Notes: generated from the letters alone by a model not told the origin. DNA of 39,036 nucleotides from an uncultured Muribaculaceae bacterium (GCA_910587075.1 CAJUKE010000028.1:1-39036); one strand, 5' to 3'; counted from the stretch's first letter, positions 1-8,567 are shown. A program made the numbers and translations.

Positions 1-1787
1 ATGGTCGACTCGGAGATGATGCCGGAGTGGGCTTCCCCGTTGGCGTCGCGCGGAACGGCCACGAAGTAACTGCGGCCGTAGGGCACCTCCTCGGCAGGAA
101 CCGTGAGGGTCACTCCCGAGCGGCTCAGGGTCGCGGTGTAAACAGTCAGCGAGGAGTCGCGCGAGGCCACCATGGCGGTAACCCGTTCGGGGAAATTCCT
201 GTTGGCCTCGACCACGGCGTATGAAACCAGCGCGTAGTCGATCGAGGCGATTTCCGAGGAGATATTTCCGAGCGCTATCGACGCGCCCTCTTCGTTATAG
301 GTAGGCTCGCCGCCCCACTCCATCGTGTAGTCAACATAGCCGGGGAGCTCGATTTCGAGGTCATTGTCGGGATATGAGTCATTATGCAGGTACCCGGTGA
401 AAGGACGCATGGTGGTGGAGGGCATCGTTATGCGGTTGTCGATGAACTTACCGCACATATCAGCAAATAATTCACCACCATAATAGTTGTTTTCCCAGCC
501 ATAGGAATAGACAACAGGCTTTTGGCCGAACCAGCCGCGCTGTTTAACCTCGATAGTGGAATACGGAACCGAAACCAGCGACGGATCGGTAGCGTCGATA
601 AGCACATAGTAATTTTCGCCGTTATTGAAATGGCTGAACTCGGAGGCCCAGGGGTGGTTGGCAAACGGGTTCTTGAGGCGGTAGCGGCCAGGGGTGTCGG
701 CATCGCGCTCGACTTCAACAGTGTATTCCATAAGGGGGAATGTGTAGTTACCGTCGGAGTCGCGGTACTGCTCCCTGCGCTCTTCGGATAAATCAAGGTT
801 GACGTACAGTCGTTCCTTGATTTTGCCCTGACCCATGGAAACCCAGTTACCATCGGGAGCGAGGTTGCGGAAAAATTCATGGATATACATCGTGCCTGCG
901 GCGTTGCCGTCGGCCCCCATCGGAATTACGCCGTACGAGGTGTGGAGCGTCCCGGTAGGGAGGGTGAGCACGGCCGAGTTGTGGTACTCGAAATCTATAG
1001 AGTCGCCCGGGTTCTTGGTATAGAGCCGGGAAATGGTGGTCGCGTCAAGAAACATCGCGTCAGGCACCACGCGGTAACCCGCCACGCCGGGACCCATCTC
1101 CACGGTCAGCGATACCTCGTTCTGCGAGGCGCCAACATAATAAAGTCCGTTAGTATCGGCGTCAACGCGGCTAAGCGACACATAGCCACTCTCGAATCCG
1201 TCGAGAGTCATCGACCAGCCGCCTATGCTGAAGCCCCACACGGGCGACACCAGCAGCATGCACGACTCCATCGCGAAGGTACGGGTCGAGTCGAAATAAT
1301 ATCCGCTGGCCGTGAGGTGATAATCAGTATAGGCGTCGTCACCCTGGAAAGCGCTTTGCGAATAGCCTATCGACTGGGCATAAATCACGGCTCTGCAAGT
1401 CTCCTTGTTATAGTCAACTACGATGTCCTTGTCGTAAAATACGTTTATGAAGCGGAACTGGCCGTGGACGCCATCGGTCGATTCGCGGCGCTCCACACGG
1501 AACGGCTCACCGAATTCATTCCATGTATGTCCTTCCGAATAGACAAGCATCTGGATTCTCTCCTTCATCAACGGTTGGAACGAGGCCGTGCCATACTCCT
1601 GCCATTCGCCCCAGCCTGTCGATGCGGAGTCGGCGCGGGCCACCACCTTCGAGGGGTGCGTCGGCTTTTCGACGGCGATAAGTTTGAAATCAGGGTTGCC
1701 CGCGGAGACCCGCAACTTGGGCGCCACAGCCCACGAGGATGCCGCGGCCGTCACGGCGAGCAACAAAAGCGTAAAGATTTTGCGCAT
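1..1787 (-). CDS. Secreted protein of unknown function, 3' end beyond the window
   Basis: The frame is open from an ATG at 1787 to the window edge, giving about 595 residues without a stop, so the gene is truncated here. The N-terminus (MRKIFTLLLLAVTAAASSWA) is a clear Sec signal peptide, so the product is exported. The mature part is rich in Tyr, Trp, Ser and Gly with alternating beta-strand-like patterns; I see no catalytic motif and do not recognise the family. The last visible segment (around 'GVTLTVPAEEVPYGRSYFVAV') resembles an Ig/Fn3-like beta-sandwich strand pattern, which would fit a modular cell-surface or T9SS-exported protein, but the C-terminus that would decide this is missing. 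The start is supported by the signal peptide and by a -7 promoter box about 100 bases upstream. Expression is probably governed by the repeat-bearing leader at 1811-1883. Confidence 0.75.
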   Translation of the reverse strand, partial: MRKIFTLLLLAVTAAASSWAVAPKLRVSAGNPDFKLIAVEKPTHPSKVVARADSASTGWGEWQEYGTASFQPLMKERIQMLVYSEGHTWNEFGEPFRVERRESTDGVHGQFRFINVFYDKDIVVDYNKETCRAVIYAQSIGYSQSAFQGDDAYTDYHLTASGYYFDSTRTFAMESCMLLVSPVWGFSIGGWSMTLDGFESGYVSLSRVDADTNGLYYVGASQNEVSLTVEMGPGVAGYRVVPDAMFLDATTISRLYTKNPGDSIDFEYHNSAVLTLPTGTLHTSYGVIPMGADGNAAGTMYIHEFFRNLAPDGNWVSMGQGKIKERLYVNLDLSEERREQYRDSDGNYTFPLMEYTVEVERDADTPGRYRLKNPFANHPWASEFSHFNNGENYYVLIDATDPSLVSVPYSTIEVKQRGWFGQKPVVYSYGWENNYYGGELFADMCGKFIDNRITMPSTTMRPFTGYLHNDSYPDNDLEIELPGYVDYTMEWGGEPTYNEEGASIALGNISSEIASIDYALVSYAVVEANRNFPERVTAMVASRDSSLTVYTATLSRSGVTLTVPAEEVPYGRSYFVAVPRDANGEAHSGIISEST

Positions 1788-1810
1788 ATATGATTGAGAT
1801 TGGTTTAAAA

Positions 1811-1883
1811 CTCAGATTTATGAAGGTTTATTTTTATTCAGATTTATGAAGGTTCTTTTAAAACTCAGATTTCTCAAGGTTTA
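1811..1883 (-). repeat. Three tandem leader repeats, 26-27 bp period
   Basis: Read on the minus strand, three units each begin AACCTT and continue with (C/G)A(T/G)AAATCTGA followed by an A/T-rich end. The shared TCAGAT core (plus strand) starts at 1812, 1838 and 1865, so the period is 26-27 bp. The array lies between the -7 box (1889-1896) and the ATG at 1787, so it should be transcribed as the 5' UTR. Two of the three units share the AACCTTCATAAATCTGA core; the outer one has two changes. Confidence 0.85.
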
Positions 1884-1886
1884 AAG

Positions 1887-1926
1887 TGCAAAGTTAGCTA
1901 ATAACAGGCCGCTCACTACCCCCCCC
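1887..1926 (-). promoter_or_regulatory. -7 box with C8/G8 tract upstream
   Basis: Minus-strand TAACTTTG at 1896-1889 matches the Bacteroidetes -7 consensus TAnnTTTG. No TTTG is found at the expected 19-21 bp upstream. Instead a run of eight G (minus strand; C on plus) occupies 1926-1919, at about the -33 position. Slippage in this run could change the promoter, but this is inference. Confidence 0.55.
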
Positions 1927-1955
1927 GATTGTTAAAAATCATTAAAAATACGACT

Positions 1956-1979
1956 AAAAAGCGGCTATAAGGTCGCCGA
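1956..1979 (-). terminator. Weak terminator-like hairpin after the DUF4143 gene
   Basis: Just downstream of the minus-strand stop at 1990, a short CGGC/GCCG stem is followed on the minus strand by TTTTT (1960-1956). The stem is only about 4-5 bp, so this is a weak candidate. Confidence 0.3.
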
Positions 1980-1989
1980 CTATGACCTG

Positions 1990-3273
1990 TCATATTGTCT
2001 GCACACAATATAACGGAATATTTGTAAGCCATTCCTCCTTTCTATAAGGGGACATGGATACCCGGTAGGCGATTTCTGATTTGTTGTCATCGACAAACTG
2101 CCGCAAGCTTTTTGCCTTCAAATTCTCTTCAGCCTTGACCTCTATAGGAATAACCTTTCCAGCCGTTTCGATTAAGAAGTCTATTTCCTGCTGAGAATTG
2201 GGCTTGGAGTAATAGTAAGGAGTGTGCTTCAGGATTATTTGCTGAAGCACATATTGTTCTGTCAATGCCCCTTTGAACTCCGTAAAAATCCTGTTCCCGT
2301 TGACAATGGTCTCAGAATCAAGACCGGACATTGCTCCAAGTAGACCCACGTCAACAATGAAAAGTTTGAAGGCGCTCTTGTCCTCATAACTTTTCAATGG
2401 GATGCGTGGAGCGGTAACGTTGGAAACCTTATGGATAAGACCTCCGTCGATGAGCCATTGCATGGCAATTTCGTATTCTCTTGCTCTGGCTCCTTGTTTC
2501 ACAAGTCCATAGATGAACTTGCGGTTCTCTTTGCTGAGTTGAGATGGAATTGAATCCCACAGCATCCGTATTCTTGGAACTATGTCGTTTGGAGCGTGCT
2601 TTGAGATGTCCCGGGCATAGCCTTGAAGTATTTCATTCTGGATCTCACGAACTTCCTGCCAATCACCAGTTTCACTGAAAGAAAGCACTGCCTCAGGCAT
2701 ACCTCCCACGAAATAATATTTCCGAAGCAGGTCCTGAAGTTTTGGTGCGAACAGGTTGATGTTGACCCAATCTTCTTTCCGTACGAAATCTGCCAGCGGA
2801 CTTTCCTTAATGGCAATCAGAAATTCAATGAAACTCATAGGATAGAGTGTCATAAGTTGAACTTTCCCAACCGGGAACGACTGCTTTTTGTGAAGTTCAA
2901 GACCCAATAAGGAGCCGGCAGCTATCACATGATACTCCGGGGCGTTCTCCCGGAAGTATTTCAAAGCAGTGATGCCATTCTCTGCCTCTTGAATCTCATC
3001 AAGAAAAATAAGCGTTTCGCCCGGAGTACAAGATACATGGGTTGCGGCACTGATTGCCTCAACTATACGATTGACGTCATAGTCGGTGGCAAACAGACCT
3101 CGCATGAATACCTGCTCCTCAAAATTTATGTAGGCAAGATTCTTATAATGGGATTTGGCAAATTCTTTTACAAGCCATGTTTTTCCCACCTGACGCGCCC
3201 CCTCTATAATCAGCGGTTTACGTCTGTGGGATTCCTTCCATTTAATCAATTCATTTATAGACTCTCTATACAT
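1990..3273 (-). CDS. AAA+ ATPase with C-terminal DUF4143 domain
   Basis: A 427-residue protein with the AAA_14/DUF4143 architecture. The Walker A motif is GARQVGKT near residues 25-32 and the Walker B motif is LIFLDEIQ near 88-95. The C-terminal DUF4143 region contains EIDFLI followed by VIPIEVKA, a pattern like a PD-(D/E)XK nuclease core (D, then E-x-K). These ATPases are very common in gut Bacteroidales and often occur as isolated accessory genes; their physiological role is not settled, so no function is assigned beyond ATP binding. The gene is visibly more AT-rich than its neighbours, is flanked by noncoding DNA on both sides, and has its own canonical promoter with paired palindromes (3347-3402). 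Together these suggest an acquired, autonomously regulated cassette. The start at 3273 (MYRESINELIKWKES) is typical for the family. Confidence 0.88.
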   Translation of the reverse strand: MYRESINELIKWKESHRRKPLIIEGARQVGKTWLVKEFAKSHYKNLAYINFEEQVFMRGLFATDYDVNRIVEAISAATHVSCTPGETLIFLDEIQEAENGITALKYFRENAPEYHVIAAGSLLGLELHKKQSFPVGKVQLMTLYPMSFIEFLIAIKESPLADFVRKEDWVNINLFAPKLQDLLRKYYFVGGMPEAVLSFSETGDWQEVREIQNEILQGYARDISKHAPNDIVPRIRMLWDSIPSQLSKENRKFIYGLVKQGARAREYEIAMQWLIDGGLIHKVSNVTAPRIPLKSYEDKSAFKLFIVDVGLLGAMSGLDSETIVNGNRIFTEFKGALTEQYVLQQIILKHTPYYYSKPNSQQEIDFLIETAGKVIPIEVKAEENLKAKSLRQFVDDNKSEIAYRVSMSPYRKEEWLTNIPLYCVQTI

Positions 3274-3307
3274 AATATTTAGAATTTCAAAAGCGAGTTT
3301 TGAAATG

Positions 3308-3338
3308 CAAAGCTACATAAAAACGGACGAATAACAAA
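3308..3338 (-). promoter_or_regulatory. Canonical Bacteroidetes promoter of the DUF4143 gene
   Basis: Minus-strand TTTG (3338-3335) and TAGCTTTG (3315-3308) are separated by exactly 19 bp, matching TTTG-N19-TAnnTTTG. Transcription would begin near 3300, about 27 bases before the ATG at 3273. Confidence 0.8.
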
Positions 3339-3346
3339 GACTCAAT

Positions 3347-3402
3347 CACATTTTAAAGACGAAAAATGTGAACACATACACATTTTAAATACGAATAATG
3401 TG
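3347..3402 (-). promoter_or_regulatory. Two 24-bp palindromic boxes, likely operator
   Basis: Two near-identical 24-bp units at 3347-3370 and 3379-3402 start CACATTTTAAA and end AATGTG, so each is an imperfect inverted repeat. Their starts are 32 bp apart, about three helical turns, which places them on the same DNA face. They sit immediately upstream of the -33 box of the DUF4143 gene. A dimeric regulator binding site is the natural reading; no regulator gene is seen nearby. Confidence 0.65.
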
Positions 3403-3522
3403 TACGGAATCTCATAATCAGAACTAAAGAGGTAATTTAACAATCAGAAATCTCGAAAATGTCACTACAAGAAGATGATCTGAGGGGGTGTGGCGAAAAT
3501 CATTGTGTCAGCCAGCGGCTAT
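3403..3522. other. Noncoding stretch between operator and terminator
   Basis: Between the palindromic boxes and the rubrerythrin terminator I see no coding region or further structure. Composition changes from AT-rich on the DUF4143 side to GC-rich towards 3530, consistent with an edge of acquired DNA. Confidence 0.4.
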
Positions 3523-3571
3523 AAAAGCGCTCGCCCCCGCATAGGCCGCTGGTGCGGCTTATGCGGGGGCG
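3523..3571 (-). terminator. Rho-independent terminator of rubrerythrin
   Basis: A long hairpin with outer arms CGCCCCCGCATA (3532-3543) and TATGCGGGGGCG (3560-3571) lies 20 bases after the minus-strand stop at 3592. On the minus strand it is followed by GCGC and TTTT (3526-3523). Confidence 0.7.
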
Positions 3572-3591
3572 AAAAATGGGTGGTGTGGGCT

Positions 3592-4167
3592 TTATTCGCC
3601 GAAGTATTTCTGGAAGAAGGCCTGGGGCTTGCCGCATACGGGGCAACCCTTGGGAGCGTCCTTGCTCTTCACCACATATCCGCAGTAGCGGCACTGCCAC
3701 ACGGTGTCGGGGCTGTCGGAGGTGAAGAAGGTGCCGGTCTCAACCCTTTCGAGCAGACGGCGGTAGCGGTCCTCGTGGAACTTCTCTACGCCGGAGATGT
3801 TGCGGTAAAGGGCGGCGATGGCGGGGAAACCCTCCTCCTCGGCCTTAACGGCGAAGGCGGCGTAGAGGTCGGCCCACTCCTCGTGCTCACCGGCGGCCGC
3901 TTCGGCCAGGTTGCGCTTGGTGTCGCCCACGGGGCCGGCGGGATAAGCGGCGGTGATTTCGAGCATACCCTCGTCGAGCATCGAGAAGAAGCGCTTGGCG
4001 TGGGCCAGCTCCTGTTCGGCGGTCTCCATGAAGATGGCCGCGATCTCCTCGTAACCCTCCTTCCGGGCTACTTCGGCGAAGATGGTATAGCGGTTGCGCG
4101 CCTGCGATTCGCCTGCGAACGATTTCAGAAGGTTCTTTTCAGTTTCAGTACCTTTAATCTTTTTCAT
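3592..4167 (-). CDS. rbr: Rubrerythrin
   Basis: A 191-residue rubrerythrin, the cytoplasmic non-haem iron peroxidase that protects anaerobes by reducing H2O2. The N-terminal ferritin-like domain carries the diiron ligand patterns: E-S-Q-A-R-N-R-Y near residue 20 and E-Q-E-L-A-H near residues 51-56, with matching Glu residues in the second helix pair. The C-terminal rubredoxin-like domain has two knuckles, CRYCGY and CPVCGK (about residues 158-178), which bind a single Fe. Length is typical. The ATG at 4167 gives the standard family start (MKKIKGTETEKNLL). It lies 66 bp downstream of the sulfatase-like gene on the same strand and ends in its own strong hairpin, so it is the last gene of that run. 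It may also have its own promoter, although I find no convincing -7 box in the gap. Confidence 0.95.
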   Translation of the reverse strand: MKKIKGTETEKNLLKSFAGESQARNRYTIFAEVARKEGYEEIAAIFMETAEQELAHAKRFFSMLDEGMLEITAAYPAGPVGDTKRNLAEAAAGEHEEWADLYAAFAVKAEEEGFPAIAALYRNISGVEKFHEDRYRRLLERVETGTFFTSDSPDTVWQCRYCGYVVKSKDAPKGCPVCGKPQAFFQKYFGE

Positions 4168-4233
4168 ATCTTTCAGTTGTTAAATCCTTGTTTTAGTAAG
4201 GGTGTAACAACCCAAGAGATGAAAAAGTTCAAA

Positions 4234-6096
4234 TCAGAGCGAGTCGAGGTCGAGATAAAGGCGCTGCAGCACCGCCTTTCCCTCTTCGAGCCGCTCCGAG
4301 GCGCGGGGTCCCGCCAGGCGCTCGGGCTTACCGCTGTCGAGGTTGAGCACGGCGGTATCCGTGGGGGTAACCACGCACAGGCGGTCCTTCTGCGAGAACA
4401 CCGCGGCGGCGGGTGTTCGTGGGTCAAGCAGGTCGCGGCTGTAGCGGAACCCGTCGGCGGGGAGGCCGAGGGCCGTCAGCAGCGTGGCCGCGAGGTCGGT
4501 CTGGTTGCCGGTCTTGCTTACCACGGCGCCGCGGCACTCAAGCGCCCCACCCGCCATAACAATCGGCACCCGGTGGCGGTCGACCACGTCGTCGAGGTCG
4601 CGGGGCCACGCTCCGTAATGGTCGGGCACGGCGATTACCAACGTGTTGCCCCAGGAGGGGAGCGTGCGGAGCGAGTCGACGAACGCCGTCAGGCAGCTAT
4701 CGGTATAGGCGAAGGCGTTGCGGCGCGGCTTATCGGCGAAACGGGGGTTGGCATACGGCACCTCGAACGGCTCGTGGCTGCTGGAGGTCTGGATCACCGT
4801 CAGCCGGGGCTCGCGGCTGTCGGCGGGCACACGGTCGGCGCTGAGCTCGCGCCACGCCCGGGCGAAGAGGCGGTCGTCATGCGCCCCCCACTTGCTGAGC
4901 TTCTCAGCTACGGGAAAATCCTTGTCGGACACCACCCTGTCGAAACCCATGCACATCAGGTAGGCCATCATATTGAAGAAATTGGCGTCACCACCATAAT
5001 AATATGCCAGACGGTAGCCACCCTTGTCGCGCATCACCCGCGGAAACGACGGGAGCCGCTCGATCTTGTCGACGTACTTCATGACCGACACCGTCGGGGG
5101 GCCGGGGAAGGCGCTGAGTATGGCGGGCACACCGCGGTCGGTGCGGAAACTGCTCGCGAATATATCGCTGAACAGCACCCCCTCGCGCCCGAGCGAGTCG
5201 AGCCCCACGGCCACGGAGTCACCCCCCAATGAGGGCATAAGATGGCTGGAGAAACTCTCAAGTATCACCAGCACCACGTCGGGGCGCTCCGTGCGCAGCA
5301 GCTTCCCGCAGGGCGCGTCGGCCAACGCCGCGCTGTCGGCCTCGGCAACCGGGGCGAGCAGGCGCCCCATCAGCGCCTCGGCCTCCGCCGGCTCGAAATA
5401 CTGGAACTGCGAGCCGAAATCGCTCTGGTGCGTGGCCGAATATAGGAGGGAGAAAGCCGGATTCGTGGCCGCGTGGTTCAGACGGATGTCACGCGAGAAA
5501 TAGGCGCGGCTGAGGTTCATTGTCGACACGGTGAAACTGCCGCGGATAGGCACGAAGAGCGCCGCCGTGGCCACCACCATAACCGCCGGAGCCATCCAAC
5601 GCCGACGCTCGGCGGGCTCGGGGTTGATTTTCGCCGCCCCGCGGCTGAGCGCCAGCCAGGTAAGCAGCGACGCCGCGCCCCAGGCTGCGAGCCCCGCGGC
5701 CACCTCCCACCACCTGGCCGAGGCCATAGCCGCCGCCGGGGAGGTCGAGAAATAGAAAATCGGCGTCATATCGAGGCGGAACCCCCAGTAGCCGTAAAGG
5801 AGCAGGTCGAGGCAGTAAATACCACCGAGCAGCGCCGACGCCATACCGAAATACACCGCCAACGCCTTGGCGGGCCAGCGGCGCCGCGAGGCGGTCTGCG
5901 CCGCGATCAGCAGCCCCGGAATCACCGACAGATACCCCGCGACCGACATATCCATCGGCAGCCCGTGGAGCACCACCTGCCCCACCGAACCCAACAGGTC
6001 GGGCATCCTCACGGCCATAAACACCACCTTCCACGCGGCCATCACCGCCACGAACGTAGCGAACACCGCCACCAGCTTCACCAGTCCTTTCCTCAT
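4234..6096 (-). CDS. LtaS/phosphoglycerol-transferase-like membrane sulfatase-fold protein
   Basis: A 620-residue membrane enzyme of the alkaline phosphatase superfamily. About five hydrophobic segments fill residues 5-185, followed by a large extracytoplasmic catalytic domain. The domain shows VVLVILESFS (metal-ligand Glu280), SFRTDRG with the probable nucleophile Thr319, and VPDHYG with metal ligands Asp492-His493, the order seen in lipoteichoic acid synthase and related phosphoglycerol or phosphoethanolamine transferases. In a Gram-negative Bacteroidales the likely role is transfer of a phospho-head-group onto an envelope glycan or lipid; the substrate cannot be read from the sequence. It sits 47 bp after porZ and 66 bp before rubrerythrin on the same strand. 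A porZ-leuS-side operon is possible, but a TACCTTCG box in the gap suggests an extra promoter. Confidence 0.82.
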   Translation of the reverse strand: MRKGLVKLVAVFATFVAVMAAWKVVFMAVRMPDLLGSVGQVVLHGLPMDMSVAGYLSVIPGLLIAAQTASRRRWPAKALAVYFGMASALLGGIYCLDLLLYGYWGFRLDMTPIFYFSTSPAAAMASARWWEVAAGLAAWGAASLLTWLALSRGAAKINPEPAERRRWMAPAVMVVATAALFVPIRGSFTVSTMNLSRAYFSRDIRLNHAATNPAFSLLYSATHQSDFGSQFQYFEPAEAEALMGRLLAPVAEADSAALADAPCGKLLRTERPDVVLVILESFSSHLMPSLGGDSVAVGLDSLGREGVLFSDIFASSFRTDRGVPAILSAFPGPPTVSVMKYVDKIERLPSFPRVMRDKGGYRLAYYYGGDANFFNMMAYLMCMGFDRVVSDKDFPVAEKLSKWGAHDDRLFARAWRELSADRVPADSREPRLTVIQTSSSHEPFEVPYANPRFADKPRRNAFAYTDSCLTAFVDSLRTLPSWGNTLVIAVPDHYGAWPRDLDDVVDRHRVPIVMAGGALECRGAVVSKTGNQTDLAATLLTALGLPADGFRYSRDLLDPRTPAAAVFSQKDRLCVVTPTDTAVLNLDSGKPERLAGPRASERLEEGKAVLQRLYLDLDSL

Positions 6097-6118
6097 ATCG
6101 CACTCTTAAATTACCCCG

Positions 6119-6126
6119 CGAAGGTA
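6119..6126 (-). promoter_or_regulatory. Possible -7 box (TACCTTCG)
   Basis: Minus-strand TACCTTCG at 6126-6119 differs from TAnnTTTG by one base and lies in the 47-bp gap after porZ, about 23 bases before the ATG at 6096. No clear -33 element is seen. Similar TTCG variants occur before three other genes in this window. Confidence 0.3.
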
Positions 6127-6143
6127 GCCAATCCCCGCGGCTA

Positions 6144-8522
6144 TCAGTTTACAACGAGGATTTTGGTGACGCATCCCGAGGAGCTCCCTTCGGCCGAGCC
6201 TTGCGAGGCGTAGACGTAGTAAACGCCGGTCTTGACGCGCTCACCGGCGGCGTTGCAGCCGTCCCATATGAAGCGGCCACCGTCGGAGCGCCCCTGGGCG
6301 AACACGTTGCCGGCGGCGTCGGCTATCTTCACGAGCGAGTTATGCATAAGGCCGTCAACGGTGATCCACCCTGTGTAGTCGGGACGCACGGGATTGGGGA
6401 AGGCGTAAACGTCGTTGAAATTGTCACTTGCCGGGGCCGAGGTCGAGTTATACTCCACCAGGCCGAACTCGGTGCCGAAATAAACCGACCCGGAATTGTC
6501 GTCGCACGCCACGCTGTAAACCCTGTTGGAGGGGAGGGGCGAATTGTCGGTGGTGTAGTGCTCAATGATTTCCGTGCCGTCCTCGCTCACGAGGTAGACA
6601 CCCGAAGTCAACGTGGCAATCCACTTGCGGTTGGAAGCGTCGACAGTTATCTGCCCCACATCCTGAGAATCACAGAGATAGTCGGCCAGGTTGGTGCCGT
6701 CGTTGCGGGGCACTTTGATTCGGCGAACTTTGAAAACATCGTTCTTCACTATATCAGCGGGATTATCAATCACGCAAATGCCATTTGCTCCGGCTCCAAA
6801 CCATATCAGCCCGTTCTTGTCCTCTACAAACTGGCGGAAGTAGCCGGTATTGATTTCCTTATTGTCCTGGTCGTATATTTTTGAAAAATACTTAACCACG
6901 TTGTCTTTCATCGTGGCCGTGTTCTTGGTATCGATAACGCACAGGGGGAAATCGCCCGAAGGACGCATGGCGAACAGGGTGCCGTCTGATGCCACCGTCA
7001 GCACAGCGTCGCGCAATTCGGCCCCTCCACCCGACAAAATCAGTGTGCCCGACCAATCGGAAGCTTTAGTGCTGCTCTGCTGCAGTTTGTCCAGCGGCAC
7101 CGCGTGCAGGTTGGGGCTATCATTCACTGTCTCCTGTATACAGTAAAGGTTCCCTTTGGAGTCGAATGTCAGCTCGCATACGTTGCGCTGGTTACCCCAC
7201 CAGGTTCCCAGTGAAGTATTATCGGCGCTATTATACTGGTATATAACCTTTTGATCCTTGAATTTGTAAAGGCCACCCTGCCAGGTACCCACAATGTATT
7301 CTCCGGGCTTACCTGGTATCTCCAACACTCTGTACACATTTTTAATCAGAGCGTTATTACTGTTCAAGGGCGTTATATCAGTAATCTCACCATTTTCTAT
7401 CCTATTTAGATAAAGAATATTATCGCTCTCGATTCCCATGCTTCGCTCGCAGTAGCGGGAGGAGGCGAGGATGCCGCCGGTGGGGGTCTTGGTGAGGTAG
7501 ACTACCTGGCGCACCTTGAGGTCGGAGGGGGTGAAGGGGGCGCGGAGCTCGGTGGGGGTCGAGCCGGAGATGTCATACTGCGCCACTCCGGCGGGGAGGG
7601 CCGCCCAAAGGCTCCGGGTGCCGTCGAAGGCGCTGCAGAGGGCGCCGGTCAGGTTCGACGGATAGGGTGTGCGGGTGTAGGCGCCGTCGGCGTCGAAGGA
7701 GAAGAGCGCCGAGGAGCCGTAGAGCTTCACCAGCCCGTTTTTGTCATACTCCACCGAGAGGGGGGCCTCAACGGTGATGATTTCGTTGGTAGCGGCGTGG
7801 AACACGTCGCCAATCTGTATCTTCACCAGCTGCATGTGGTTCTCCTCCTTGCCTATGAGGAGCACGTTGTTGCCGAACGCCTTCATCGCGCCCTTGGGCC
7901 AGGTGTCGCCGTTGAGCACACCCACCTCCTCGAACTGGCCGAGCTTGGTGAGGCGCTTCGTCGCGTCGGCACCCTTGATCAGCTCGTTGTGGTTTATGAA
8001 GAGGTATTTGTCGATGGCGGCTATGTGGCGAACCTCGCCGGCGGTGTCGTAGATGGTCTCGCGCACGGTCGAGGTAGCGTCGTTGTAGATCACGAGCCCG
8101 AAGGAGGTGAGCACGGCGAAGAAATCCTTGCCGAACGCCACTTCGCGTATATCGCGGGTGTCGGTGCTCACGGCGTCCTTGATGTCGGGCACGTTCACCA
8201 CCTTGCCCGAGTCATATACCTTGTCCATATTGCCGTTGGCATAGGCTATAAGGATGTATTTGCCGTAGGGGTTGTAGTACACGCCCGTGATGTCGACATC
8301 GTTCAGCCCGGAGGTCGAGTTGAGCGTGCCCTGCTCGGAGGTTTCCTTGTCGACGTAGAAAAGTCCGCCGTCCGAAACGAAATATGCCCTCTGCGGAGTC
8401 TCTACGATCTGCTGCGCCGCAGTGAATGGTGAGTACAACGCCCAGGAGCCTACGGAAAGCTGCGCCACGGCACCCGCGGCGGGGAGCATCATGGCCAGAA
8501 TCAGGAGGAGTTTCTTTATCAT
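6144..8522 (-). CDS. porZ: PorZ-like T9SS protein, beta-propeller with C-terminal sorting domain
   Basis: A 792-residue exported protein. Residues 1-20 form a signal peptide (ending AVAQ). The N-terminal segment (VGSWALYSPF, then YFVSDGGLFYVDKET and LNSTSGLNDVDITGVYYNP) is the characteristic start of PorZ, followed by two-component-regulator-type propeller blades, for example GLIWFGAGANGICVID and RKWIATLTSGVYLV. The C-terminus (VYAFPNPVRPDYTG ... GVYYVYASQG ... TKILVVN) is a T9SS type-A sorting domain. In Porphyromonas gingivalis PorZ is a surface component of the T9SS attachment complex that supplies anionic lipopolysaccharide to the sortase PorU, and its length (about 776 residues) is close to this. 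It follows rdgB by 45 bp, so the two are probably co-transcribed. Its presence implies a working T9SS for the CTD-bearing proteins at 31-37 kb. A plain hybrid-sensor propeller fragment is the alternative, less likely because no kinase follows. Confidence 0.85.
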   Translation of the reverse strand: MIKKLLLILAMMLPAAGAVAQLSVGSWALYSPFTAAQQIVETPQRAYFVSDGGLFYVDKETSEQGTLNSTSGLNDVDITGVYYNPYGKYILIAYANGNMDKVYDSGKVVNVPDIKDAVSTDTRDIREVAFGKDFFAVLTSFGLVIYNDATSTVRETIYDTAGEVRHIAAIDKYLFINHNELIKGADATKRLTKLGQFEEVGVLNGDTWPKGAMKAFGNNVLLIGKEENHMQLVKIQIGDVFHAATNEIITVEAPLSVEYDKNGLVKLYGSSALFSFDADGAYTRTPYPSNLTGALCSAFDGTRSLWAALPAGVAQYDISGSTPTELRAPFTPSDLKVRQVVYLTKTPTGGILASSRYCERSMGIESDNILYLNRIENGEITDITPLNSNNALIKNVYRVLEIPGKPGEYIVGTWQGGLYKFKDQKVIYQYNSADNTSLGTWWGNQRNVCELTFDSKGNLYCIQETVNDSPNLHAVPLDKLQQSSTKASDWSGTLILSGGGAELRDAVLTVASDGTLFAMRPSGDFPLCVIDTKNTATMKDNVVKYFSKIYDQDNKEINTGYFRQFVEDKNGLIWFGAGANGICVIDNPADIVKNDVFKVRRIKVPRNDGTNLADYLCDSQDVGQITVDASNRKWIATLTSGVYLVSEDGTEIIEHYTTDNSPLPSNRVYSVACDDNSGSVYFGTEFGLVEYNSTSAPASDNFNDVYAFPNPVRPDYTGWITVDGLMHNSLVKIADAAGNVFAQGRSDGGRFIWDGCNAAGERVKTGVYYVYASQGSAEGSSSGCVTKILVVN

Positions 8523-8567
8523 CGCGTAATATCGGTTTTGCTGTTGTTGGTAAGATGAAACAGTTTC

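Noticed and set aside
3347..3402. CRISPR array from the two palindromic units
   Set aside because: Only two units with an 8-bp separation, no spacers of usable length and no cas genes; position before a promoter fits an operator.
3490..5232. 580-residue plus-strand frame across rubrerythrin and the LtaS-like gene
   Set aside because: It runs antisense through two well-supported genes and their gap, contains the rubrerythrin terminator and has no recognisable domain.
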